Assembly (NCBI RefSeq): GCF_014697195.1 | Contig: NZ_JACJRJ010000009.1 | Coordinates: 82,299-146,298 of the forward strand | Reading direction: 5' to 3' | DNA length: 64,000 nt | DNA from: Cylindrospermum sp. FACHB-282 | GTDB taxonomy: Bacteria > Cyanobacteriota > Cyanobacteriia > Cyanobacteriales > Nostocaceae | Part shown: one piece after another, positions 17,762 through 27,349 of the stretch | Position numbering within the stretch: the stretch's first letter is position 1 | How the letters are laid out: every line of letters begins with the position of its first letter | Made by a program: the position numbers and the translations under genes | Notes under the pieces: model-generated | Database searches by the model: none | Told to the model about the DNA's origin: nothing | What the model saw: the letters and a program-made list of their open reading frames with translations, nothing else

Positions 17762-19456
17762 ATGCAAGAGTATGATGTTGTTATTATCGGCGCAGGACAT
17801 AACGGGCTAGTATGTGCTGCTTATTTACTGAAAGCGGGCTATAGCGTCTTGTTACTAGAAAAACGTTCCGTTCCTGGTGGTGCAGCCACAACAGAAGAAT
17901 GCATGCCAAAAGAAGCACCAGGATTTAAATTTAACCTCTGTGCCATTGACCATGAATTTATTCACTTGGGGCCAGTCGTTGAAGAATTAGAACTGACAAA
18001 ATACGGCTTAGAATATTTAGAGTGTGATCCAGTTGTATTCTGTCCCCATCCAGATGGCAAGTATTTTTTAGGGCATAAGTCTTTAGAAAAAACTTGTGCT
18101 GAAATTGCCCGTTACAGTGAGCGAGACGCTCAAAAATATGCCGAATTTACAGACTACTGGCAGCGGGCACTGGGGGCAATGATTCCCATGTTTAATGCCC
18201 CGCCCAAATCAATTATAGATATTTTTGGTAACTACGATGTCAAAAAGCTGAAAGATTTATTTTCAGTCATTGGTTCCCCATCGAAAACGCTGGACTTTAT
18301 TCGCAACATGATGACCAGCGCCGAAGATTTACTTAACGAGTGGTTTGATTCCGAATTTCTCAAAGCGCCATTGGCAAGATTATCCTCAGAACTTGGTGCA
18401 CCACCTTCACAAAAAACCATTGCCATTGGTGCAATTATGATGGCAATGCGTCATAATCCAGGTATGGCTAGACCTCGCGGTGGTACGGGTGCATTAGTGC
18501 AAGCATTGGTGAACTTAGTCACAAGTAAAGGTGGCGTTATCCTCACAGATCAGCACGTGGAAAAAATCTTAATTGATGATGGAAAAGCTGTAGGTGTGCG
18601 GGTTGCTGGTAATAGAGAATATCGTGCTAAATACGGCGTGATTTCTAATATTGACGCCCAGAGGTTATTTTTACAAATGACCGAAAAAAGTGATATTGAT
18701 GCAGTAGATCCTGATTTATGGGAAAGATTAGAACGCCGCATCGTCAATAATAATGAAACTATCCTCAAGATAGATTTAGCTTTAGACGAACCTCTGCGCT
18801 TTCCCTTCCACGCGCACAAAGACGAATACCTGATTGGCTCTATTTTAATTGCAGATTCGGTGGCTCATGTAGAACAAGCTCATAGTAAATGTACCTTGGG
18901 AGAGATTCCCGATGCTGACCCATCGATGTATGTAGTCATGCCTAGCGCCCTTGACCCCACATTAGCACCACCAGGCAAACATACCCTATGGATTGAATTT
19001 TTTGCCCCCTATCAAATTGCTGGTGCAGAAGGTACTGGGTTAAAAGGTACGGGTTGGACAGATGAATTAAAAAACAAAGTTGCAGATAGGGTAATTGATA
19101 AGTTGGCAGCTTATGCACCGAATGTAAAACAAGCAACTATCGCCCGCCGTGTAGAAAGTCCGGCAGAATTGGGAGAAAGATTAGGCGCACGTAAAGGAAA
19201 TTATTACCATATTGATATGACCCTAGATCAAATGATATTTTTCCGTCCTTTACCAGAATTAGCGAACTACAAAACTCCGATTGAAAATCTATTTTTGACT
19301 GGTGCCGGCACTCATCCAGGTGGTTCTATTTCTGGAATGCCAGGGCGCAATTGTGCCCGTGTATTTTTACAGGCAAAACATCCCATAGCCCAAGGTTTAA
19401 AGGATGCAGGAAATTCGATTAAGTCAACCGTTGGGTCTGTTTTTGGGATTAGTTAG
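17762..19456 (+). CDS. crtO: beta-carotene ketolase, CrtO type
   Basis: CrtO adds a keto group to the beta-ionone ring of beta-carotene, giving echinenone (and canthaxanthin) in cyanobacterial membranes. The 564-residue product is an FAD-dependent enzyme of the CrtI/phytoene-desaturase family. It has VVIIGAGHNGLVCAAYLL at the N-terminus, EKRSVPGGAATTEECMP, the central ARPRGGTGALVQAL, and LFLTGAGTHPGGSISGMPGR at the C-terminus. Long stretches agree with what I know of Synechocystis CrtO (CAIDHEFI, NEWFDSEFLKAPLARLSSE, DPTLAPPGKHTLWIEFFAPY). It is unrelated to the CrtW-type ketolase. A reductase-like gene follows on the same strand about 200 bases downstream. Confidence 0.93.
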   Translation: MQEYDVVIIGAGHNGLVCAAYLLKAGYSVLLLEKRSVPGGAATTEECMPKEAPGFKFNLCAIDHEFIHLGPVVEELELTKYGLEYLECDPVVFCPHPDGKYFLGHKSLEKTCAEIARYSERDAQKYAEFTDYWQRALGAMIPMFNAPPKSIIDIFGNYDVKKLKDLFSVIGSPSKTLDFIRNMMTSAEDLLNEWFDSEFLKAPLARLSSELGAPPSQKTIAIGAIMMAMRHNPGMARPRGGTGALVQALVNLVTSKGGVILTDQHVEKILIDDGKAVGVRVAGNREYRAKYGVISNIDAQRLFLQMTEKSDIDAVDPDLWERLERRIVNNNETILKIDLALDEPLRFPFHAHKDEYLIGSILIADSVAHVEQAHSKCTLGEIPDADPSMYVVMPSALDPTLAPPGKHTLWIEFFAPYQIAGAEGTGLKGTGWTDELKNKVADRVIDKLAAYAPNVKQATIARRVESPAELGERLGARKGNYYHIDMTLDQMIFFRPLPELANYKTPIENLFLTGAGTHPGGSISGMPGRNCARVFLQAKHPIAQGLKDAGNSIKSTVGSVFGIS

Positions 19457-19654
19457 TCCTTGTATATTTCCCGGATGTAGGGCTAATAACTAAATATGCC
19501 TGCTGAAACTGTTACTCTACAAATCCCTGAAATCCTCTATCAGCACCAGTAATTGATAATTCTTTCTTTCTAGTGAAGTAAGTCATACTTGCTACTGATG
19601 GCAAACAGGACAATAAACTGGTCAAATAAGAATGATGTTGCTCACGGCAGAGTA

Positions 19655-20770
19655 ATGACAGACAGGGTTTTGATTCTTGGAGGACGGGGGCGGATTGGTA
19701 GCAGCGTTGCTCAGGATCTAGTCGCCCACACGCAGGCACAAATTACCATCACTGGGCGTTCTCCAGAGATGGGAGAGGCTGTAAACGTTTCTTCGGGAGG
19801 ACGAGAGCAGTTTTTGCTATTGGACTTGGCGGAAGTTGACAAGGTGCGGGAGGCGATCGCAAATTCTGACTTAGTCATTCACTGCGCTGGGCCCTTTCAC
19901 TACCGAGATACTAATGTTCTCGAACTTTGCATTGCCCAAGGCGTTAACTATCTAGATGTCAGCGATCACCGTTCCTATACTAGCAAAGCGCTTAATTATC
20001 ATCAACAAGCTGCTGCTGCTGGTGTAACGGCAATCATTAATACTGGCATTTTTCCTGGCATTTCCAACAGCATGGTACGTCAGGGAATCGAGCAATTAGA
20101 TATCCCAGAAAAAATACATTTAAGTTATTTAGTTTCTGGTTCTGGCGGTGCTGGCGTTACAGTGATGCGGACAACTTTTTTGGGGTTACAGCATCCTTTT
20201 GAAGCTTGGATTAATGGTAATTGGCAATTAATTAAACCTTATACTGACCGGGAATCTATTAACTTCCCACCACCATATCGACGCCATGGAGTTTACTGGT
20301 TTGATATGCCAGAAACTTTCACCCTACCCCATGCCTTTCCATCAGTGAAAACTGTAATAACTAAATTTGGCTCTGTGCCTGATTTTTACAATCACCTAAC
20401 TTGGATAGCAGCACATATATTTCCTAAATGGTTAATGCAGCGTCGTTACATGATTGAATTTTTGTCTCATGTTAGTCATTTAATGACCGATGTCACCAAT
20501 AACTTTAGTGGTATTGGCGTAGCAGTTCGTGCAGAAGTTACAGGGCAAAAAAATGGCGAAACAGCCGCTTATTGTGCAACTCTAGTACATGAAAATACCG
20601 CCATCGCTTCTGGTTGCGGCACAGGAAGCATCGCCCAATTATTGCTAAATGGCAAACTCAACAAACCAGGGGTATTTCCGGTGGAAGAAGCACTACCTAC
20701 AGATTTATTTATTCAAGTAATGCAAAGCCGAGGTATTCAAATTAATCATAATTGGTTATCGCCATCTTAA
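19655..20770 (+). CDS. saccharopine dehydrogenase-like NAD(P)-binding protein
   Basis: From the ATG at 19655 the product is 371 residues. It opens MTDRVLILGGRGRIGSSVAQ, a Rossmann-fold dinucleotide site, and has LVIHCAGPFHYRDTNVLELC and YLDVSDHRSYTSKAL, features of the saccharopine-dehydrogenase-like family. A longer frame from 19589 would add 22 polar residues before the Rossmann motif and is less likely. The true reaction is unknown; relatives range from lysine metabolism to lipid reductases. It follows crtO on the same strand, so a role in carotenoid or membrane-lipid modification is possible but unproven. A hairpin repeat follows its stop. Confidence 0.75.
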   Translation: MTDRVLILGGRGRIGSSVAQDLVAHTQAQITITGRSPEMGEAVNVSSGGREQFLLLDLAEVDKVREAIANSDLVIHCAGPFHYRDTNVLELCIAQGVNYLDVSDHRSYTSKALNYHQQAAAAGVTAIINTGIFPGISNSMVRQGIEQLDIPEKIHLSYLVSGSGGAGVTVMRTTFLGLQHPFEAWINGNWQLIKPYTDRESINFPPPYRRHGVYWFDMPETFTLPHAFPSVKTVITKFGSVPDFYNHLTWIAAHIFPKWLMQRRYMIEFLSHVSHLMTDVTNNFSGIGVAVRAEVTGQKNGETAAYCATLVHENTAIASGCGTGSIAQLLLNGKLNKPGVFPVEEALPTDLFIQVMQSRGIQINHNWLSPS

Positions 20771-20795
20771 ACAATTAAAAATTAAAGCTTGTAGT

Positions 20796-20811
20796 AAGGA
20801 CTTTAGTCCTT
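20796..20811. terminator. hairpin after the reductase gene
   Basis: AAGGACTTTAGTCCTT forms a 6-bp stem with a 4-base loop, 26 bases after the stop codon at 20770, followed by an A/T-rich run. Similar hairpins (for example 59005-59024) are dispersed in the window, so this is a repeat that may double as a terminator between two convergent genes. Confidence 0.5.
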
Positions 20812-20895
20812 AAAATTCTTTGATTGAGCGATTTATCCCTCACCACAAGCTAAATTCTCATTCATTTTATATTTTCATGTGCCAATTAACTAGAC

Positions 20896-22194
20896 CTATT
20901 TAAATTCATTAATTGTAGCAGCAGGAGTAGACTTTATCTGGTTAGCAATATTGCGTTCATACCAATTCATTAATGGAGTTGCACTAATGCCATGTACAAT
21001 CACAGAAACTACAATAGTAGTGTAAGTTATCCAGGCAATTTGTTCGCCAACTTCGCCTTTTAATCCATGACCAAATGCATAACCAAGATAATATAAAGAG
21101 CCAACACCGCGAATGCCAAACCAACCAAATAACCAGCGAGTTCCTGAATTTAAACTTCGGCGGGATGAACCAACAGGACGCTTACCAATGGTGCTGATCC
21201 AAACCCCTAGAGGTCGGATGACAAAGAATAACAAAACTATGACTAACAAAGATTGAGGTGCATATTTTAGCATTGGCGGCCATAATAATATTGATCCCAA
21301 TAGCAAAATTGTCCCAACTTCTAGCAGCTTTTCCATTTGCTCAAGAAATTCTAATTGTCCCAGCGGTATTTCTGGATTTCTGTAACTTTGTTGGACTACT
21401 AACCCAGCAACAAATACCGCCAGAAAACCATAGCCATTAACAATTTCTGTTAGAGAATAAGTTAATAAAATTGCACCTATGGCAATAAAATCTTCCATTA
21501 ATTCATCAACAGAACGGCGCTTTTGAATTCTTTTATCAATCCAAACTACTGCTTTAGCTACAATAATTCCCATAACAATAGCTGATGCGATCGCCCAAAT
21601 TAAATCAACCATTACCCATTGTTTAAACCAGTTATCCCAGTTATTATCTTTTAAAGCATAAAGACCAAAATAAACGAAGGGAAACGCTAAGGCATCATTT
21701 AACCCACCTTCAGAAGTTAAACCAAACCGCAACTCATCTTTATCATTTTTATCAGTCAGTTGCACTTCAGAAGCTAAAACTGGGTCAGTTGGGGCGAGAA
21801 TTGCCCCTAATAAAATAGCCGCACCCCAATCCATTCCTAAAAATAATTTGCCCACAGCAGCCAAGCCAAAAATTGAAATTGGCATCAAAAATCCAATCAG
21901 CCGCACTGTGATATCCCAAACAGCTAAGTTTAGGGGCATAACTATTTTTAACCCGCAGCTAAATACAGAAATAATCACCACAAATTCCGTTAGACGCTCC
22001 AAAAACTCAGCGTTGAATACTTCATCACGACGCAGTTGAATCAGCCCTAAGCCATAGGGACCTAGAAAAATACCAACTACTAGATAGATGAGTGCGAAGG
22101 AAAGAGGTAAACGCGAAATCCAGCCTGAGCCTAATGTTACTCCCAGTAAGAGTAGACCAATCACAAGCAGGTCAATAATATATATATCTACCAT
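20896..22194 (-). CDS. cation:proton antiporter (CPA1/NhaP type)
   Basis: The 432-residue product is a polytopic membrane protein with about 12 hydrophobic spans. It shows the Na+/H+ exchanger signature GAILAPTDPVLASEVQ with the ion-binding Thr-Asp, and SEGGLNDALAFPFVY downstream. This is the NhaP-like branch of the CPA1 family, which moves Na+ or K+ against H+ across the plasma or thylakoid membrane. It ends in a short cytoplasmic tail without a TrkA domain. It is divergent from the P450 gene, with 156 bases between the two starts. Confidence 0.9.
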   Translation of the reverse strand: MVDIYIIDLLVIGLLLLGVTLGSGWISRLPLSFALIYLVVGIFLGPYGLGLIQLRRDEVFNAEFLERLTEFVVIISVFSCGLKIVMPLNLAVWDITVRLIGFLMPISIFGLAAVGKLFLGMDWGAAILLGAILAPTDPVLASEVQLTDKNDKDELRFGLTSEGGLNDALAFPFVYFGLYALKDNNWDNWFKQWVMVDLIWAIASAIVMGIIVAKAVVWIDKRIQKRRSVDELMEDFIAIGAILLTYSLTEIVNGYGFLAVFVAGLVVQQSYRNPEIPLGQLEFLEQMEKLLEVGTILLLGSILLWPPMLKYAPQSLLVIVLLFFVIRPLGVWISTIGKRPVGSSRRSLNSGTRWLFGWFGIRGVGSLYYLGYAFGHGLKGEVGEQIAWITYTTIVVSVIVHGISATPLMNWYERNIANQIKSTPAATINEFK

Positions 22195-22350
22195 GGGTGT
22201 TTGTATAAAATCCAGGTGTTACTTTGCAAGTTTAGTTGTGATTTCTTTATGTATAGATAACCTATAGGTAGATTTTATAAATATATTTTCTATCTATTCT
22301 TTTCTAAATTTGTTAGTTTAGTATAAAAATAAATAATAGGAACCCTGATC

Positions 22351-23718
22351 ATGCAACTCCCAGCTATTCCACAAAGTCCAAAATTTATACAGCGGATGCA
22401 GTGGCTTTTTAATCCTTTGCAACTGATGGAAACATCTGCAAGGGCGCATGGCGAATGTTTTGCATTATGCCTGACTAGCCAGAAACCCATAGTATTTTTT
22501 AGCAATCCCCAAGCAATTCAGGAGCTTTTTACCGCTTCTCCAGAAACTTTTGATGCTGGGAGGTCAAACCCAGTTCTTAAACCTTTGATGGGTGAAAATT
22601 CGTTACTTTTGCTAGATGGTGTATCTCACCAACGCCAGCGACGGTTGTTGACGCCGCCATTTCATGGAGAACGGATGAAGACTTACGGTCAAATTATGGC
22701 TAAAATCACTAATGAGGTCATTAGCGGTTGGAAAATTGGCGTACCTTTTTCGGTGCGTTCGGCAATGCAAGAAATCTCTCTCAAGGTGATTTTACAAACT
22801 GTCTTTGGTTTGCATGAGGGAGAGCGGTTTGCACAATTAGAAGAATTATTGGGTTCTTTGCTAGATTTATCTGGTTCTCCGATGCGTGCAAGTATATTCT
22901 TTTTTCCCGCATTACAAGTAGATTTGGGCACGTGGAGTCCTTGGGGAAAATTTTTGCATCAAAAACAGCAAATTAATCAGCTGCTGGATCTTGAGATTCA
23001 GGAACGCAGAGATCATCCTGATCCATCTCGCAACGATATCCTTTCATTGATGATGTTAGCGCGTGATGAAAATGGCGAACCGATGACGGATGAAGAGTTG
23101 CGCGATGAGTTGATGACTCTGTTAGTCGCAGGTCATGAAACTACCGCTTCAGGTTTAACATGGGCATTTTACTGGATTCATCGTTTGCCAGAAGTGCGGG
23201 AAAAGCTGCTGGCTGAGTTAGATAATTTTGGTGATAACGCAGATTTGTCGGAAGTTGCTCGTTTGCCCTATCTTACAGCAGTCTGCCAAGAGACGCTACG
23301 CATTTATCCTATCGCGATGATTACGTTACCTCGCATTGTCAAGTCACCAATAAAAATCAGTGGTTATGAATTTCAACCGGGTACAATGCTTGCGCCTTGT
23401 ATATATTTAACCCATCGCCGACCGGATTTATATCCAGAACCCCAGCAGTTTAAACCAGAGCGCTTTTTAGAACGGCAGTATTCACAGTATGAATATATTC
23501 CCTTTGGTGGTGGGAATCGTCGCTGTTTGGGTATGGCGTTTGCTATGTTTGAAATGAAACTAGTTTTAGCTACGGTGTTGTCAAATGTGGAGTTAGCGTT
23601 AGTTGATAATATTCCAGTTAAGCCTATCCGCCGTGGTGTGACTTTAGCCCCTTCTGGCGGTAAGTGGTTGGTTGCAACCGCTCAACGGCAACAGGTGAAG
23701 ATTCCGGTTGGGGTGTAG
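22351..23718 (+). CDS. cytochrome P450 (CYP110-like)
   Basis: The 455-residue product is a soluble-type bacterial P450. The heme-binding loop reads YIPFGGGNRRCLGMAFAMFE with the axial Cys392. The oxygen-activation helix is LLVAGHETTASGLTWAF and the K-helix ETLRIYP. Overall resemblance is to the cyanobacterial CYP110 family, whose members hydroxylate fatty acids or terpenoids; the substrate here cannot be told. No ferredoxin or ferredoxin reductase gene is adjacent. Two HIP1 octamers lie in the short gap to the convergent restriction gene. Confidence 0.92.
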   Translation: MQLPAIPQSPKFIQRMQWLFNPLQLMETSARAHGECFALCLTSQKPIVFFSNPQAIQELFTASPETFDAGRSNPVLKPLMGENSLLLLDGVSHQRQRRLLTPPFHGERMKTYGQIMAKITNEVISGWKIGVPFSVRSAMQEISLKVILQTVFGLHEGERFAQLEELLGSLLDLSGSPMRASIFFFPALQVDLGTWSPWGKFLHQKQQINQLLDLEIQERRDHPDPSRNDILSLMMLARDENGEPMTDEELRDELMTLLVAGHETTASGLTWAFYWIHRLPEVREKLLAELDNFGDNADLSEVARLPYLTAVCQETLRIYPIAMITLPRIVKSPIKISGYEFQPGTMLAPCIYLTHRRPDLYPEPQQFKPERFLERQYSQYEYIPFGGGNRRCLGMAFAMFEMKLVLATVLSNVELALVDNIPVKPIRRGVTLAPSGGKWLVATAQRQQVKIPVGV

Positions 23719-23812
23719 TTTAAGATGGAATAGGTGATGAGCTACACCCCGCTGGATGCGATCGCATTTTTATTTGTGAGTGCGATCGCAAAATTTCTAC
23801 TTAATGAAAAGT

Positions 23813-26800
23813 CTACTGCAAGTTTCCCCAGTCGAAACATGACTTTTTAATAGTTTGATAGTTAGCATCTAAGGCAGTTTCTAATAGTACAATTGCCGCG
23901 ATGCGACGAGCCATATTAGTTACTTCTCGTATTTCTTCTCTCGTCAGAGAACGTCCTAATAATTTTTCTTCTCGATAGGAGAGCCATTTTTTCATAACTT
24001 GATAACCGCCAATAGTGTATTCCCAAACTTTGCTGGGTACATTGCGCCAATATGCTATTTCATTTAAATAAATATCACAGGTGTTTTTTCCTAGTAAGTC
24101 AATTGAAGAAATAGCTGTTAATTCTTCTGGAGTATATGAACGGCTGTTGATTTTCCCTTTTCCTGGCATTGTAATACTTCCTTTACCTGCATTACCCCAA
24201 CCGGCTGTAATTGCTAATTCTCCTGTGTCAGGGTTTAATTGCCCTCCACCGACACGGGATATTACCGCTATTGTTTTTAATTCGGAGTGAATTATTCCCG
24301 ATGTTACACCAGAAACAGTAATTTCTGTATCAAGAAGTGCGGCGATTTGTTTTCCTAATCCTGCTGAAGCGAGTAATGCAGATTGAGAATTAGGTAATGG
24401 TATTCTTGGCCAATTTTCACGCAAGCCATCAGCATTTTCTGTTAGGTATGCTGGTGAATAGCCAATAGCTAAGGCGTGCATCCATATTAATCCGGCTGTG
24501 TCAGCATCAGCATCAGGGTTTGTGATACCTAGTTGGGTTAAATATGTACGCGCTTTTGATGAAATATTTGCTGTTGATGTTGTATTTGTAACTTCATCAA
24601 GGTTAAAAAGTGCATCTTGTTTAGGTGCTTTTTTACCTTTTTTCGTAGATGTAGGAATTATACGAATAGGAATATGCTTTGCTTCTACAACTAAACAGTG
24701 GTAATCACAAATTAAAGACGAAAAGTAAAATGGAGAACTACTAGATTCTGTAACACCTGTTTCTCGTACAATCAAAAATTTATTGTTACTAAAACGCTGT
24801 TCTAGTAGTTCTGGGCTGGGTCTAGAAAAAAGAGGTTGAATATCAGCATCAAGATAAGCTAAACGTAAATCAAATGGCTTGAAAGGATATCGGACAATTT
24901 TTGTAGCGTCGTATTTTACACTTCCTTTTAGGAATGCTCTTGTTTTTTCAGCTTTGAACTCACCCGAAGATTTCATAAATAGGGGAGCTATAGATTTTAT
25001 CTCATCATTAGGTTTACTATCGTCAAGATATGATTCAAGTAATGCTAATTTCTCTTGATCACTTTGAAAAACAATTAAAGAATTACCTCTCCTCTCTATT
25101 GTTCCATTGAAAGGCTCACGAGCAGATAAATCTACCACTTGAGGATAGTTTAAATATTGTGCAGATACATCAGAACTACGAAATGAGTACCGATTTATTT
25201 CAGTTGGATTTGTAGATTCATATTGAATATCAAAATCTTGATTATTCAAACTTTCTAACAACTCAGCACGTTTATTCACTCCCCAAAAATGACGAAACCT
25301 AACCAATGGTTCTTGAGAGCGATTTTCTTGACGTACCATTAATGATATCGTAGTTCCTACTCTAATACCTTCACGGTTATATTCTGTAGAGAAAACGCTA
25401 GGGTCTGGGTTACCTTCTGGTGTGAGTTTTCCGGTTTCTCGACTATCACCATTCATACAGTCAAACCAGAGTTTATCAAATTCGCTTAAAAAGCGTTGAC
25501 GCATGACTACAAAAGATGGATCACTCAGAAACGAGAAATTAGAAACGTAACAAACTACACCTTTTTGTGTCTTCTCAGCAATGCGCTGTTCAGCCAATCT
25601 AAAAAAACGCACATATAAATCATCAAGGTTAAACTTCTTAATTCCCCATTCAGAAATTAACCCTTGTTTATATACTTCTACTAAACCTTCTTCCTGCTTG
25701 GGACTAATACCAGCAAACGCATTATAAGGAGGATTTCCTAAAATAACTAAAATCGGCTTATCCCGTTTTACTTCATTAGCCGCATCTCGTTCTTCCTTCA
25801 ATTCAGGAAAATTTAACTCTAATTGTTGAATTTGCTGTTTAGCTGCTTCGTCCGGTGGTTCCCAACCAGTCAGAGCATTGGTCAAATATACACCAACTCG
25901 CTCTTTCTCATCTACCAAAGGTACACCAATATTTTGCAAAAACAACCCTAATTGGAGATGAGCGACAACAAAAGGAGCAGTTAAAATTTCAAAACCAAAA
26001 ACCCGTTTAATCGCTGCTTTTTTAACCTCAGAACTTCCCAAAGCATCATCACCCTTAATTTCTGCAATGCGCTTTAAAACTTCTACCAAAAATGCACCAG
26101 TACCACAACAAGGGTCAAGAATATAAACATTTGGATCTGCTAAACCATCCTCAATTCCTAATTCTTCCCGCAACACAGTATCCACACGAGCAACCATATA
26201 TTGTACAATCTCGCGGGGAGTGTACCAAACGCCTAATTCTTTGCGTAATTCTGGATCAAAAGCTTGCAAAAAAGGCTCATAAAAATATTGTACAGCTTCA
26301 GCTTCTGCAAACTTTGTAAAAAACTCTTCTCGTCGGACACGATTTAAAACTCCTCCAGTCCAGTCTAGCACTTCCACTAATCCCAATTCTCTCAATTGTC
26401 TGCGAGTGGACATTTGACGAAATAGCGCCTCAATCATTGGGACATGGAGATAATAAGCTGTAGTTCGCCAATCAAATTTATCTTGTCTGCTGGGGTTTTC
26501 TTTATGCCACAGCACCCAAGCAGAAAATACACTGTAAAATAGAGTTTGGACGAAAGTAGACCGAAAAAAGCGATCGCCTTTTTCCCCTTCAAACTTAGCC
26601 CCTAAAGCCTCCTCTAAAGCCGTTCTAATCGCCGTTAAGGCTGGTATTGTCGCTTGTACATCGATTCGGGCTTTAGCATCACGGGCGTAGGAAGCCAGAA
26701 ACCAAGCCACATCAGCGGGTGCAGCGATAGGTGCAGCCTGTAACATTACCCGTTTGAGATATTCTATAATGCGATCAGAATGTTCTTCGACTAAATCACC

Positions 26801-27268
26801 ATTTCTGGCTTTTTTCCAAAACTCTGCTTCGCTATTAGCTAAACTATATTCTTCTAATTTAACAGGATTCCCGTTTTCATCCTGACCGATTAACATAAAA
26901 TCTCGATAATTAGTTACTAAAACTTGGCGGTACTTTTGCCAATATCGAGAAACTTGATCACTATCACCAATTACCCTCACATCATCCTTAGTTCCCTTAA
27001 CTTCAATTACTCCTCTTTCTGGGTTTTGCAAATCACGCGGTTCAGCATCTTTCGACCTTTGAAACTGGTTAGCAGTAAACAAACCACCATCAGGAAGTCC
27101 TGCACCTTGATTTTTCAGGTTAATGATACACCTCACCCTCGGTTTTAAAGACTTTCCAAGCTCATTTAAAAAAACCTCCAAAGCTCCATAATAAGAAGTT
27201 TCCTTAACAGCAGCACCAGAAGATTGAATTTCAATCAGGTTACTAAGGTAAACAGCAAATGAGTTCAT
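23813..27268 (-). CDS. single-chain restriction endonuclease/N6-adenine methyltransferase
   Basis: The 1151-residue product joins three parts. Residues 1-130 form a PD-(D/E)XK-like nuclease head with Asp60 (LPDGG) and Glu89-Val-Lys91 (GVIEVKG). A helical region follows, then an N6-adenine methylase core with WYTPREIVQYM (349-359), DPCCGTGAFLVEVL (385-398) and catalytic NPPY (512-515). The last 500 residues should hold target recognition and include SRSYTPEEL, seen in type ISP enzymes. No helicase motor is present, so the design is closer to type IIG/Eco57I-like enzymes than to full type ISP proteins. It would both cut and protect DNA. There is no separate specificity gene nearby. Confidence 0.85.
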   Translation of the reverse strand: MNSFAVYLSNLIEIQSSGAAVKETSYYGALEVFLNELGKSLKPRVRCIINLKNQGAGLPDGGLFTANQFQRSKDAEPRDLQNPERGVIEVKGTKDDVRVIGDSDQVSRYWQKYRQVLVTNYRDFMLIGQDENGNPVKLEEYSLANSEAEFWKKARNGDLVEEHSDRIIEYLKRVMLQAAPIAAPADVAWFLASYARDAKARIDVQATIPALTAIRTALEEALGAKFEGEKGDRFFRSTFVQTLFYSVFSAWVLWHKENPSRQDKFDWRTTAYYLHVPMIEALFRQMSTRRQLRELGLVEVLDWTGGVLNRVRREEFFTKFAEAEAVQYFYEPFLQAFDPELRKELGVWYTPREIVQYMVARVDTVLREELGIEDGLADPNVYILDPCCGTGAFLVEVLKRIAEIKGDDALGSSEVKKAAIKRVFGFEILTAPFVVAHLQLGLFLQNIGVPLVDEKERVGVYLTNALTGWEPPDEAAKQQIQQLELNFPELKEERDAANEVKRDKPILVILGNPPYNAFAGISPKQEEGLVEVYKQGLISEWGIKKFNLDDLYVRFFRLAEQRIAEKTQKGVVCYVSNFSFLSDPSFVVMRQRFLSEFDKLWFDCMNGDSRETGKLTPEGNPDPSVFSTEYNREGIRVGTTISLMVRQENRSQEPLVRFRHFWGVNKRAELLESLNNQDFDIQYESTNPTEINRYSFRSSDVSAQYLNYPQVVDLSAREPFNGTIERRGNSLIVFQSDQEKLALLESYLDDSKPNDEIKSIAPLFMKSSGEFKAEKTRAFLKGSVKYDATKIVRYPFKPFDLRLAYLDADIQPLFSRPSPELLEQRFSNNKFLIVRETGVTESSSSPFYFSSLICDYHCLVVEAKHIPIRIIPTSTKKGKKAPKQDALFNLDEVTNTTSTANISSKARTYLTQLGITNPDADADTAGLIWMHALAIGYSPAYLTENADGLRENWPRIPLPNSQSALLASAGLGKQIAALLDTEITVSGVTSGIIHSELKTIAVISRVGGGQLNPDTGELAITAGWGNAGKGSITMPGKGKINSRSYTPEELTAISSIDLLGKNTCDIYLNEIAYWRNVPSKVWEYTIGGYQVMKKWLSYREEKLLGRSLTREEIREVTNMARRIAAIVLLETALDANYQTIKKSCFDWGNLQ

Positions 27269-27349
27269 TAGTTAAGAAATGCGTATATAAATTTTAAAGC
27301 CTCAAAATAAAACTTACACTATTTTCTACTTAAAATCTATCTCTCGTTC

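Noticed and set aside
23755..23785. GCGATCGC pairs in the P450/restriction-gene spacer as protein-binding sites
   Set aside because: They are ordinary HIP1 octamers, spread throughout the window.
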